DNA of 33,943 nucleotides from Hadesarchaea archaeon (GCA_004375695.1 SOKQ01000031.1:1-33943); one strand, 5' to 3'. Shown: positions 15,970 through 23,656, counted from the stretch's first letter. A program made the numbers and translations. The notes: a model not told the origin generated them from the letters alone.

Positions 15970-17214
15970 TTGCCTGAATTCCAAACCTATCCTGCCGACC
16001 TACATATACATTCCAAATACTCGGGTGCAACTTCCACGAGGATGGTTCTGGACACCATCGCGCAGCAGGCCAAACTCAAGGGACTGGCGTTCGTAGGCAC
16101 GGGAGATGTTTTTCATCCTAGGTGGTTTGAGAACATAAAGACGGAGCTCGAGGAGATCGAGGAGGGTACCTTCGAGCATCCCCGCTACCACATCAAGTTC
16201 GTTCTGACCGTGGAGGTCGAGGACAAGCACCGCGTCCACCATCTAATTCTCCTGCCTTGCCTTTCCACGGTCGAAAGTGTGCGTGAGGAGTTCGCGAAGC
16301 GTTCAAATGACATAGATGCAGATGGACGTGCAAGAGTTGAGTTAGATGCCCCGGGAATCGTTGACATAGCGCTGGCGCATGACTGTTTGGTCGGCCCCAG
16401 CCACGCCTTCACACCATGGACGAGCATGTACAAAGAGTTTGATAGCATGCGGGCCTGCTATGGTGACCGGGTGAACGACGTGAAATTCTTGGAGCTCGGG
16501 CTGAGTGCGGACACCTCCATGGCGGATCAGATTGCGGAGCTTGGGGATGTTACCTTCTTGGCAAACAGCGATGCCCATTCCCCTTGGCCCGATAAATTAG
16601 GTCGCGAGTTTAACCGTTTCGAGCTGGTGGAACCGACTTATGCCGAGATCATCAAAGCGATCAAGCGGGAAAATGGACGGCATATCGTGCTGAACGTCGG
16701 TTTCGACCCCCGCTTGGGTAAATATCACATGACCGCCTGTTCGCGTTGTTACAAGCAGTTCACGTTTGAGCAAGCGAAGGCATCGCGATGGCGCTGCGAT
16801 AAATGCGGCGGGTGGGTCAAGAAGGGGGTCTGGGATCGTGTCAATGAGCTTGCTGATTACCCAGAGCCAAGACATCCGCCTCACCGCCCCAACTACTTAC
16901 GAATAGCTCCCCTCGCCGAAGTTATTGCATTGGCGCTGGGAGAAAAAAATGCCCACGCGCCGGAGGTTCAATCAATGTGGGAGAAGCTCGTCGCACGTTT
17001 CGGTAACGAGATTGAAGTGCTCATAGACGTGCCTCCGGAGGAGCTCGCGAATGCAGCTGGGACAAAAGTTGCGGCGGTGATCAAGGCATTTAGGGCGGGC
17101 GAGTTGAAGGTGGTTCCGGGGGGAGGGGGACGATATGGTCATCTTGAAATCCCTCTCGAGCTTGCCACGACCCTACCGCCGAAAGCTCAACGCACGCTGG
17201 CGGATTTTGGGTAA
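15970..17214 (+). CDS. endoQ: Endonuclease Q (PHP-domain, TIGR00375 family)
   Basis: The 414-residue protein matches archaeal EndoQ, which nicks DNA 5' of uracil, hypoxanthine, xanthine and abasic sites. The PHP metal-binding motifs are DLHIHSKYS (residues 10-18), VEVEDKHRVHH and SDAHSPW. A zinc-binding module CSRCYKQF...WRCDKCGGW follows (about residues 257-281), then a helical C-terminal part with helix-hairpin-like PPEELANAAGTKVA. The last residues, QRTLADFG, form a PIP-like box (Q-x-x-L-x-x-F). Pyrococcus EndoQ is known to bind PCNA. The start is TTG at 15970. Confidence 0.9.
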   Translation: MPEFQTYPADLHIHSKYSGATSTRMVLDTIAQQAKLKGLAFVGTGDVFHPRWFENIKTELEEIEEGTFEHPRYHIKFVLTVEVEDKHRVHHLILLPCLSTVESVREEFAKRSNDIDADGRARVELDAPGIVDIALAHDCLVGPSHAFTPWTSMYKEFDSMRACYGDRVNDVKFLELGLSADTSMADQIAELGDVTFLANSDAHSPWPDKLGREFNRFELVEPTYAEIIKAIKRENGRHIVLNVGFDPRLGKYHMTACSRCYKQFTFEQAKASRWRCDKCGGWVKKGVWDRVNELADYPEPRHPPHRPNYLRIAPLAEVIALALGEKNAHAPEVQSMWEKLVARFGNEIEVLIDVPPEELANAAGTKVAAVIKAFRAGELKVVPGGGGRYGHLEIPLELATTLPPKAQRTLADFG

Positions 17215-17234
17215 GATGCATTCTTGTTAATGGG

Positions 17235-17939
17235 TTATTGGGTTCTGGAATTCTCCCAAAGGAGCTCAAGAAACTCTTTAAAGTGCTTAGCTATCGCGGG
17301 GTTCTCTACCCACCCACAAGCGGAGTAGTTAGGTAAGCCGATGATGGCTTCTTTTTCATCCACGAGTACATCAACTGCGAGGATAGGTTTACGCAATCTA
17401 ACCTCGATGTTTTTCAAAGATACCTCAGACTCGGTTGTAAGTCTTACTTTGACCCCCTTTCCGATTAATGAATTAAAGATTTGGTTTAGGTAACTTGCTA
17501 ATTCTTCGTAATGTGGAAGAAATATAATGACTCCTTTCTCCGCTCTCGACAGCACTTCTTGAATTTTTTTGATAACTCCCGCCCTACCGACCGTTGTGTA
17601 AATTATTTCCGGCTTTTCGGCCTTTTCCATCGAACTTTTATAGATTTTCTCAAGTTCTGCAAAAACGCGTTCAACCGTGGCAATAGACTCTTTTTGAATC
17701 AATTTTGGTGATCGTGCACGATAGCGTCTCGGCCTTCCTCGGGCGACTTCGACCCACCCTTTTTTAACGAGCGCTTCTAGGGCATCGTAAGTACTGGGGT
17801 AAGGTATCCCAGCGAGACCTGCGATCTCGCGTGGAACAGCTGATTTAGTTGATGTTAATGCGACGTAGGTTTTGGCTTCATATTCCGTCAAACCAAGCCT
17901 ACGCAAAACTCTGAGTTTTTCCTCGTCTATCAAGAGCAC
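17235..17939 (-). CDS. TrmB-family transcription regulator
   Basis: About 234 residues. The N-terminal winged helix (LRRLGLTEYEAKTYVALTS to GWVEVARGRPRRYRA) is the TrmB-type DNA-binding domain. The C-terminal half has the phospholipase-D-like region expected of the family (VIIFLPHYEELASYLNQIF). TrmB proteins often sense sugars or other small molecules. I place the start at GTG 17939 (TTG 17933 is equally possible), because a longer frame to 18083 would run through the divergent promoter and the ferredoxin gene. It is divergent from the ferredoxin-geranylgeranyl reductase pair and is their obvious candidate regulator. Confidence 0.85.
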   Translation of the reverse strand: MLLIDEEKLRVLRRLGLTEYEAKTYVALTSTKSAVPREIAGLAGIPYPSTYDALEALVKKGWVEVARGRPRRYRARSPKLIQKESIATVERVFAELEKIYKSSMEKAEKPEIIYTTVGRAGVIKKIQEVLSRAEKGVIIFLPHYEELASYLNQIFNSLIGKGVKVRLTTESEVSLKNIEVRLRKPILAVDVLVDEKEAIIGLPNYSACGWVENPAIAKHFKEFLELLWENSRTQ

Positions 17940-18016
17940 CCCACTGATATAACGAAGCAAAAGCTTATAAATAGTAGTGATAGCTACTAATTTTAGAGGG
18001 AATGTGGGGATGAAAA
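17940..18016. promoter_or_regulatory. Divergent promoter with inverted repeat (TrmB / ferredoxin-GGR)
   Basis: A TATA-like CTTATAAATA (17964-17973) lies in the middle. Overlapping it is a perfect inverted repeat, TAGTAG (17972-17977) and CTACTA (17984-17989) with six bases between, containing GTGATA, half of the TATCAC-N8-GTGATA motif known for Thermococcales TrmB. The site would block or tune both directions. GTGGGGATG is the ribosome-site region for the ferredoxin. Confidence 0.5.
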
Positions 18017-18190
18017 ATGAATGTAGACTCAAAGCTCTGTATAGGGTGCGGTGCGTGCGCGAGCGTTTGTCCTGTAAACGCAATCGAAGTGGCGGATACT
18101 TACGTTCGAGCTGATAAAAACTGCACTAACTGCGGGATCTGCACAAAATCATGTCCCGTGGGGGCGGTAACTGTTGAGAGAAAATTATGA
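18017..18190 (+). CDS. 2[4Fe-4S] ferredoxin
   Basis: The 57-residue protein has two complete cluster motifs, CIGCGACASVCP and CTNCGICTKSCP, separated by a normal spacer. It is too short for a long ORF search but its reading frame is clean from ATG 18017 (ATG 18010 is in another frame). Its end overlaps the start of the geranylgeranyl reductase gene by 17 bases. In methanogens a dedicated small ferredoxin encoded beside this reductase supplies its electrons, which is the likely role here. Confidence 0.93.
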   Translation: MNVDSKLCIGCGACASVCPVNAIEVADTYVRADKNCTNCGICTKSCPVGAVTVERKL

Positions 18191-19364
18191 TGTCGTCGTA
18201 GTTGGTGCGGGCCCAGCAGGGTCGATGGCTGCTCGGGCGGCTGCCAGAGCCGGGGCAGAAGTTTTGTTGCTTGATAAGCGGCGCGAACTGGGGGTGCCAG
18301 TACAGTGCGGTGAGGCACTGTCGGAGGAGCCGCTGTTGGATCTTGGGATAAAGCCGAATCCGCGATGGATAGCTGGCGAGGTGAACGCGGTTAGACTAAT
18401 TTCACCATCTGGTCTCGAAGTCTCGATATCAGAGAAAAAAGTAGTCCACGGTAAAGTTGGCTTCATCTTGGATCGAAAGGTTTTCGACAAGCACCTCGCG
18501 ATGCTCGCAGCCAAAGAGGGCGCGGACGTAAGAGTTGGAACTTTGGTAGATAGTTTACTGATGGATGGAAAAAAAATCGCCGGCGTGAAGGCCAGCAGTT
18601 TTGACGGCAGAATGGAAGTTAGGGCGGAGGTCGTGATAGCTGCGGATGGCGTCGTTTCCAGAGTGGCACGCTGGGCTGGCGTTAACACTGCACTCAAACT
18701 GGTGAACATCGAGTCATGCGCACAATTCCAGATGGTTGGCATCGACATCAAGTCGCCGGAGGTCATGGAGTACTATTTTGGGAGCAGAATCACCCCAGGG
18801 GGATACACTTGGATATTCCCGAAGGGCAGAGACATGGCGAACGTCGGCATAGGTATCCTTGGCAGCCGTACGCAACGTCCAGCGATAGATTACTTGAAAG
18901 ATTTTGTCAATTCTATGCCAGGGCTCAAGAAGGGGCGGGTAATTGAAATAAATGGCGGCGGGGTACCGGTCGGTGGCCCCATACCGAAGACAGTCAAAGA
19001 CAATTTGTTGATAGTTGGTGATGCAGCTCGTCAGGTCAACGCTCTGACGGGCGGCGGAATCGACTCGGCCATGCGTGCAGGAGACATAGCAGGGGAGGTC
19101 GCGGCGAAAGCGATAGCTTCTGGGGATGTTTCAGAGAAAAAACTTAAGGAATACGAAAAACGTTGGCGCAAACAGATGGGGAAAAGGCTCGAGCGCTACC
19201 TGAAGGCTAAAGAAGTGCTTTTGAGCATGTCCGACGAGGAGCTCGATCGACTCGCGAAGGCTCTGCAGGGAGTGGAGTTCGAGAAAATAAGCCTGACCGA
19301 CATGCTAAAAGTGTTCATGAAAGTTAGTCCAAAACTTATGTGGAAGCTCAAAGGCCTGATGTAA
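18174..19364 (+). CDS. Digeranylgeranylglycerophospholipid reductase (geranylgeranyl reductase)
   Basis: The 396-residue flavoprotein saturates the isoprenoid chains of archaeal ether lipids. The FAD-binding VVVVGAGPAGSMAARAAA is at residues 7-24. The PGGYTWIFPKG motif of the reductase family and the second FAD motif DNLLIVGDAARQVNALTGGG follow. The start is TTG 18174 inside the ferredoxin gene, preceded by GGGGGCGG. The gene is followed four bases later by the convergent aspS. No membrane segment is apparent, as expected for this peripheral enzyme. Confidence 0.94.
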   Translation: MRENYDVVVVGAGPAGSMAARAAARAGAEVLLLDKRRELGVPVQCGEALSEEPLLDLGIKPNPRWIAGEVNAVRLISPSGLEVSISEKKVVHGKVGFILDRKVFDKHLAMLAAKEGADVRVGTLVDSLLMDGKKIAGVKASSFDGRMEVRAEVVIAADGVVSRVARWAGVNTALKLVNIESCAQFQMVGIDIKSPEVMEYYFGSRITPGGYTWIFPKGRDMANVGIGILGSRTQRPAIDYLKDFVNSMPGLKKGRVIEINGGGVPVGGPIPKTVKDNLLIVGDAARQVNALTGGGIDSAMRAGDIAGEVAAKAIASGDVSEKKLKEYEKRWRKQMGKRLERYLKAKEVLLSMSDEELDRLAKALQGVEFEKISLTDMLKVFMKVSPKLMWKLKGLM

Positions 19365-19368
19365 AGAA

Positions 19369-20691
19369 TTAAGGGGTCAGCCTTTTCCTATCCCGCGGGA
19401 ACAGGACGCACTCTCGAATATTTTCGGCCCCGGTAAGGACCATCGTCAAACGATCCAGCCCAAGACCCCACCCAGCGTGTGGGGGTAAAGCGCCATATTT
19501 AAAGGATTGAAGGTGAGATTCGAAGCTCTGCGGATTCAACCCCTTTTGTTTGAGCTGTTTTACGAGAAGTGTTTCTTGGTGGACACGTGTTCCACCCGAA
19601 GCTAACTCGATTCCTCCATACATCAAGTCGAAAGCCTGTGCGAGCTTTGTGTCATCTCGCTTCGGCATGGTGTAAAATGGTTTGATCGCCATAGGCCAGT
19701 CAATCACAAAGTAAGCGCCACCTACCAGTTCTCCAAGTTTTCGCCCCGCTGGAGTCGGCAGATCCTCACCCCACGGAACTTTTACCCCCGCTTGTTCCAA
19801 CCTCTTGAGGGCCTCGTCGTAAGTTACACGCGGGAACGGTTTTCTCGGGACCTCCAACTTGTGCTCGAGCACTTTCAGTTCCTTGGCGCATGTTCGCTTT
19901 ACCTGCGAGAAGACTTTAACGATTAAATCCTCGAGAATTTTCGTCACGTCCTCAGCCGTTACATACGCGACCTCGATATCGATTGAAATTGCCTCGTTCA
20001 GATGTCGCGGGGTGTCGTGCTCCTCGGCGCGGAAGATTGGCCCAACCTCAAAGACCCGCTCGAAACAGCCCGTGAGCACCTCTTTATAGAGCTGGGGGCT
20101 CTGGCTCAGGAAAGCTTCGCGCTCGAAGTAGGAAATGGGAAAAAGTGCAGCGCCGCTCTCGGTCGCGGTCGCCACAATTTTCGGCGTGTTCACTTCGATG
20201 AGCCCCTTTGAAAGGAGATGATCTCTCACGCTTTGAAGTGCTTGGTGGCGAATTTTGAAGATCGCGAGCGATTCAGGGCGACAGAGATCCAGCGCCCGGG
20301 CATCTAGACGAGTGTCCAAGTTAGCTTTTACCCGCCCTCTTGGGTCGAGTGGCAGCGGGGTGATGGCGAGGTTCAAAATTCTAATCTCCGACGGCACAAC
20401 CTCGACGCCGCGCGGGGCCTGCTTTGCGGCTACGACCTTGCCCTTCACCGCCACCGCTGACTCCTGGGTTAAGCTGTCTATCTTAGCCAGAACCTTTTTA
20501 TCCGTTTTGGCTTTCGGCGCCGTAATTTGGATTGAGCCAGAAATATCGGAAAGAACAAAAAATTTGATCCCTCCAAGATCTCGGACGCCGCCGACCTTTC
20601 CCATCACTATGACTTCCTTGCTGGCCAGCTTGGGCGTGACCTCATTCGAAAGGTGTGTTCGCCGCCAGTTCCCTAATTCATCAAGCTTCAT
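19369..20691 (-). CDS. aspS: Aspartyl-tRNA synthetase (archaeal type, probably non-discriminating)
   Basis: The 440-residue class II synthetase has an N-terminal OB-fold for the anticodon (about residues 22-105), motif 2 FRAEEHDTPRHLNE and motif 3 GWGLGLDRL. Compared with the Thermococcus enzyme, as I recall it, the discriminating Trp26 is a Gly here (GKVGGVRDLGG) and Lys85 is a Pro (AAKQAPRGVEV). Proline at the latter site is a mark of non-discriminating AspRS, which also charges tRNA-Asn for later amidation. It lies seven bases after the KH-domain gene and shares its promoter. Confidence 0.96.
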   Translation of the reverse strand: MKLDELGNWRRTHLSNEVTPKLASKEVIVMGKVGGVRDLGGIKFFVLSDISGSIQITAPKAKTDKKVLAKIDSLTQESAVAVKGKVVAAKQAPRGVEVVPSEIRILNLAITPLPLDPRGRVKANLDTRLDARALDLCRPESLAIFKIRHQALQSVRDHLLSKGLIEVNTPKIVATATESGAALFPISYFEREAFLSQSPQLYKEVLTGCFERVFEVGPIFRAEEHDTPRHLNEAISIDIEVAYVTAEDVTKILEDLIVKVFSQVKRTCAKELKVLEHKLEVPRKPFPRVTYDEALKRLEQAGVKVPWGEDLPTPAGRKLGELVGGAYFVIDWPMAIKPFYTMPKRDDTKLAQAFDLMYGGIELASGGTRVHQETLLVKQLKQKGLNPQSFESHLQSFKYGALPPHAGWGLGLDRLTMVLTGAENIRECVLFPRDRKRLTP

Positions 20692-20698
20692 CTAGCCC

Positions 20699-21202
20699 CT
20701 ACTCAAATGCAAGTTTAATGTTTTTATTAGTTAGCTTTGCTAGGGAGATTTGAATCTCGTCAACGCTGGCGGGGAGGCGCCTCAGGTGCGAACGTGGCAC
20801 CCTCACATGATATTCTTCCTTCCCTCCGGCATAGAGAACGTTGACACCCAGGACCTTTGCTGGGGTCAGAAGGTCTTGTGCTAACTTACGCGTTTCGGTG
20901 CCCCCCTCGACTACGCGGATTTTCGCTCGAAATCTGCGCTCGAGTGCCCGAACAACTTTACCACCCCTCCCCACGACGAAACGTATTTCTCCCCGCCTGA
21001 CGACGAGGGCAATCAAATTGCCGGCATCGATTGCGTGTTTAAAATTTATTTTTTCCAGCCCGCGGTGCTTTTGTGCGAACTCGAACAGAGTCTTGGATAT
21101 TTGGACATCTAGTTCGGAAATCTTGCCATCTTTTAACCTACTCTCGCAACCCTGACAGAGAATGCCGCTTTTGAGACAAATATTGCAGATAGGTGCTCGC
21201 AA
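20699..21202 (-). CDS. Zinc-ribbon and KH-domain protein
   Basis: The 167-residue protein has an N-terminal zinc module, CNICLKSGILCQGCE (residues about 6-20), and a central KH domain with the VVGRGGKVVRALERRF core (the GxxG loop is GRGG). The C-terminal part is HVRVPRSHLRRLPASVDEIQ. It is an RNA-binding archaeal protein of the NusA/KH type; the exact role is not known to me. The start is TTG 21202. CCCTTAAATTAAC, about 30 bases upstream, is the promoter for it and aspS. Together they look like an RNA-related two-gene operon. Confidence 0.82.
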   Translation of the reverse strand: MRAPICNICLKSGILCQGCESRLKDGKISELDVQISKTLFEFAQKHRGLEKINFKHAIDAGNLIALVVRRGEIRFVVGRGGKVVRALERRFRAKIRVVEGGTETRKLAQDLLTPAKVLGVNVLYAGGKEEYHVRVPRSHLRRLPASVDEIQISLAKLTNKNIKLAFE

Positions 21203-21228
21203 GTTCAGACCTAGTAGTTCTTCGCTCT

Positions 21229-21240
21229 GTTAATTTAAGG
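21229..21240 (-). promoter_or_regulatory. TATA-like box of the KH-aspS operon
   Basis: On the minus strand the block CCTTAAATTAAC lies about 30 bases before the TTG at 21202, suggesting a nearly leaderless message. Confidence 0.45.
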
Positions 21241-21289
21241 GCTTTCAGAATTGCGCGAGGCAAAAAAAATAAAAGAGCGCGGAAAATGT

Positions 21290-21610
21290 TTACTTGCCAA
21301 GCACTATTTCGATGGTCGAAACACTAATCAAGCCGCGCTCGCCTTTAAGCTCTTCGGTCCCAATCAAAATGTTTCGCACAGTTAAACCCTGCAGGAAGCG
21401 ATTCCTGGTTATCTCCGCAACGTCGACGGCCCTGCTAATCGCTTTACCTCGTGCCTTGAGGGTGACGTCACCGGTCCCCATGTTGAACTGCGTTATCACT
21501 GCAAGTACGTAGTTCATCACCGGTTTTATTCCAATAAAAACGGTGTTTTCCCCAGCGGGTGTTTCTTTAGCTGCAGGTTTCTCTTCAACTGTAGGTTTCT
21601 CTTCGGCCAT
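21290..21610 (-). CDS. alba: Chromatin protein Alba (Sac10b)
   Basis: The 106-residue protein is a DNA/RNA-binding chromatin protein. The core [19 protein letters not shown] (about residues 25-43), [17 protein letters not shown] and the hairpin [18 protein letters not shown] are typical. It carries an acidic, proline-rich N-terminal tail of about 20 residues that most Alba proteins lack. The lysine that is acetylated in Sulfolobus (Lys16, in IGKKP) is replaced by isoleucine (IGIKP), leaving only the neighbouring lysine. GGGAGG lies nine bases before the ATG. It is divergent from an Lrp-like regulator gene. Confidence 0.96.
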   Translation of the reverse strand: MAEEKPTVEEKPAAKETPAGENTVFIGIKPVMNYVLAVITQFNMGTGDVTLKARGKAISRAVDVAEITRNRFLQGLTVRNILIGTEELKGERGLISVSTIEIVLGK

Positions 21611-21642
21611 TGTACCTTTCCTCCCTTGTTTTTATCAATCTC

Positions 21643-21752
21643 TATACTTTCGACCCTAATAAATACCTTTTGGGTATACTTTTGGTCTTTATAAATAAAT
21701 TTTGGTTCTACTTTAGTCTTAAAATAAATTTTGAGTTTACTTTCGGTATTCC
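21643..21752. repeat. Degenerate tandem repeats with regularly spaced ACTTT motifs
   Basis: Four imperfect units follow each other between alba and the regulator gene, each starting TATACTTT or similar and most continuing into an AAATA...TTTTG block. The ACTTT cores begin at 21646, 21678, 21710 and 21739, so they are 32, 32 and 29 bases apart, about three helix turns. A fifth ACTTT is in the palindrome at 21793. The arrangement resembles a series of operator sites on one face of DNA, for the Lrp-like protein or another factor. The DNA is AT-rich. Confidence 0.6.
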
Positions 21753-21792
21753 TTGGGGAAATCGAGACGCGAGGACGAAAAGGTTAAATCTT

Positions 21793-21805
21793 TACTTTTG
21801 TAAAG
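21793..21805. promoter_or_regulatory. Palindrome ACTTT-TGT-AAAGT before the Lrp-like gene
   Basis: A perfect five-base inverted repeat with three bases between lies 17 bases before the first ATG of the regulator gene. It shares its ACTTT half with the upstream repeats, as an autoregulation site would. Confidence 0.5.
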
Positions 21806-21821
21806 TTTAGTTTGACATTTG

Positions 21822-22307
21822 ATGATCCCCATGCCGAAGGAAGCCGAGTTAACCGAACGCCAGCTCTCTATCTTGCGCAAGCTCTTCAACGAGGGCAAGG
21901 TGATGCGAGTTCGGAGGGTCAAGAAGACGCAAGCAGCATTAGCAGAGGAGCTCGGCATAACTCGACAGGCGCTCAGCAGCCATTTGCGGGAGCTACGCGA
22001 ACTTGAGCTATTGAACGCTGGCAGAGGATTTATCGATCTCTCGGAAAAATCCGGGAACATTCTCGGGGGAGCCCCAACTCAGGCCTTCGTGTTTGCCAAA
22101 ATCGAGCCAAAGAAGAGACATAATGTCTACAAGGAGATAATGTCGCTGGATGTGTTGCAAGCCTTCCGTGTGACAGGGAATGTGGATTTGATTATTGTAG
22201 TGGATCGACAAAAACTAGATAAAGTGTTGAAGTCGCTCTCGGGTATCGATGGCGTAAAGGGAACTTCCGCCCATCTCGTGCTTTCCTCGCTGGTCGAAGG
22301 CAGGTAA
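21822..22307 (+). CDS. Lrp/AsnC-like transcription regulator
   Basis: About 161 residues. The N-terminal helix-turn-helix is in RRVKKTQAALAEELGITRQALSSHLRELRELEL (about residues 27-60). The C-terminal beta-alpha-beta region (AFVFAKIEPKKRHNVYKEIM to VTGNVDLIIVVDRQKLDKVL) is the ligand-binding/oligomer domain of Lrp/AsnC proteins. Starts at TTG 21819, ATG 21822 or ATG 21831 are all possible. It is divergent from alba across the repeat region and convergent with the next, minus-strand gene. Confidence 0.85.
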   Translation: MIPMPKEAELTERQLSILRKLFNEGKVMRVRRVKKTQAALAEELGITRQALSSHLRELRELELLNAGRGFIDLSEKSGNILGGAPTQAFVFAKIEPKKRHNVYKEIMSLDVLQAFRVTGNVDLIIVVDRQKLDKVLKSLSGIDGVKGTSAHLVLSSLVEGR

Positions 22308-22715
22308 CTAACGCTTTTTAGCAGCTTTTTTCGTGAGTTCCACCATTCTCCGTTCGATTCGGTCTCGCAGCTCATCGAGGTTCCCCTCGCCGCGAGATAG
22401 CGTGACGTAGTCCAACAGGTCATCCACCATGAGTTCTGCTGTCTCGGCCTCGAGAATTCCCGCATAGACTGCTAATTCTATGGTGTAGAAAGAACGCATG
22501 ACGGCGTCGCGCCCTATCCGCCAGCGCTTCCAAGCCCCAGGCCTTTGCATACGGAGCTTTTTTGCGAGTTCTTCAAAGGTCGCACCTTCGCTCCAATAGT
22601 GCAGAAGCATCGTTTTGAGCGTCTTTTCGTCCAGGTGGGACCGTTCGAGCAATGCTCGTGCAAGCAGGTTTTCGCTCAGCCATTTTTCGGCCCGGGCGAA
22701 TTCCTCTCTCGGCAT
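22308..22715 (-). CDS. Putative HTH protein of unknown family
   Basis: The 135-residue, mostly helical, basic protein has a helix-turn-helix-like stretch, EGATFEELAKKLRMQRPGAWKRW (about residues 44-66), with a basic second helix. No enzyme motif is visible. Its stop directly adjoins that of the Lrp-like gene (convergent). Upstream are a TATA-like block and a perfect 8+8 palindrome at the expected transcript start, so self-repression is plausible. It lies next to the AAA+/HNH pair on the same strand and could belong to that system as its regulator. The ribosome site is AGGGGAC. Confidence 0.65.
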   Translation of the reverse strand: MPREEFARAEKWLSENLLARALLERSHLDEKTLKTMLLHYWSEGATFEELAKKLRMQRPGAWKRWRIGRDAVMRSFYTIELAVYAGILEAETAELMVDDLLDYVTLSRGEGNLDELRDRIERRMVELTKKAAKKR

Positions 22716-22729
22716 TTTAGTCCCCTACA

Positions 22730-22750
22730 TGTTTCCATTTTTTGGAAACA
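22730..22750 (-). promoter_or_regulatory. Operator-like palindrome TGTTTCCA-N5-TGGAAACA
   Basis: The 8-base arms are perfect with a T5 spacer. On the minus strand it follows the TATA-like TATTTATTTT (22752-22761) and lies 15-35 bases before the ATG at 22715, just where a repressor would block initiation. It could alternatively act as a hairpin at the end of the AAA+ transcript, which stops at 22778. Confidence 0.6.
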
Positions 22751-22777
22751 AAATAAATACTTATCGGAAGGCGGGCA

Positions 22778-23656
22778 TCACATTAGGAAAGAAAAGATCC
22801 GTTTTAAGAAGGAGCGCTTGTTTGCCCGCTTCACCACGCGCGCGTCAATCGGTGCATCAGTCTCCGCGGCGTAGTGAATGGCGTTGCTTGCGGCCTTCAA
22901 GGCTGACCTCGGAACACCTTTGCTGAATTTGTAAAGTGATTTAAAGCCATTTGGGGTCAGTAAATCTTTATAACAGACACATCCAGCGTTTTTGAGGCGT
23001 AGTTCGAGCAATTCTTTGAGATTTTTTTTGGTCATTGGCTTTAGTTTGATTTTTGTTTGGATGCGGTCGGCCAGCGCCGGTACCTTGGCGAGAAAGCGCT
23101 CCATCTGCTTGAACGTGCCGTTGATCAGGATTGAGATGTTTGGAATGTCGGCCAGCACGCGCAGGAATTCGCCAACATCTAACGCGTCTGCACCGCTCTC
23201 AGGGAGGTCATCTATGAGTATCGCTAAACGCTCTTGGTGTTCTTGGGGCCATCGGCGCAGAAACTCGAAGAGATTCTCCCGATCTTTACTCGCATCCATC
23301 TCAAGTCCCAGAATTATCGCACGCAGTAGCTCGTCGGCAGATTTGTACGCGGCGCCGTGGATGAAAACAGGTATAATCTGTTTCGAGGGGTCGGATTCAG
23401 TTAGATTTTCTTCCTTCAATGATGCGACTAAAAACTCGCACACGGTAGTTTTGCCCGTCCCTAAACCGCCTGTGAGAACACCGACTTTGCCTCCAGAAAA
23501 CAACCGTTTGAGTTTGCGCAGGTCTCTACGTTGAAATGGGGCAAAAGCTTCGATGGATGGCAGCTCGAGCTTGAATGGGTCCTCCCGCAGCCCCCAGCTC
23601 CAGATGTAACTCTCGAAAAGCCGATCTCGGCCGATTTTTTTCTCGAAAGTAGTCAT
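22778..23656 (-). CDS. AAA+ ATPase, ExeA/TniB-like
   Basis: The 292-residue protein begins in ExeA/TniB style (WGLREDPFKLELPSIEAF, residues about 21-38). It has Walker A GGLGTGKTT (about 63-71) and Walker B LAILIDDLPE (about 145-154). A sensor-like ILINGTFKQMERFL and C-terminal helices follow, ending in a basic, hydrophobic tail (SFLKRIFSFLM). ATPases of this type switch on DNA-processing partners in transposons or assembly machines. Its ATG overlaps the stop of the MerR-HNH gene (ATGA, 23653-23656), so the two are made together and probably act together. Confidence 0.85.
   Translation of the reverse strand: MTTFEKKIGRDRLFESYIWSWGLREDPFKLELPSIEAFAPFQRRDLRKLKRLFSGGKVGVLTGGLGTGKTTVCEFLVASLKEENLTESDPSKQIIPVFIHGAAYKSADELLRAIILGLEMDASKDRENLFEFLRRWPQEHQERLAILIDDLPESGADALDVGEFLRVLADIPNISILINGTFKQMERFLAKVPALADRIQTKIKLKPMTKKNLKELLELRLKNAGCVCYKDLLTPNGFKSLYKFSKGVPRSALKAASNAIHYAAETDAPIDARVVKRANKRSFLKRIFSFLM

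Noticed and set aside
17940-18083. N-terminal extension of the TrmB-like gene
   Set aside because: It would run through the divergent promoter and the ferredoxin start, and the extension has no family similarity.
20255-20695. 146-codon open frame on the plus strand
   Set aside because: It is antisense to the N-terminal half of aspS and has no recognisable protein content.
21643-21752. CRISPR-like array
   Set aside because: The units are imperfect and contiguous, with no identical repeats, no unique spacers and no cas genes; operator sites fit better.
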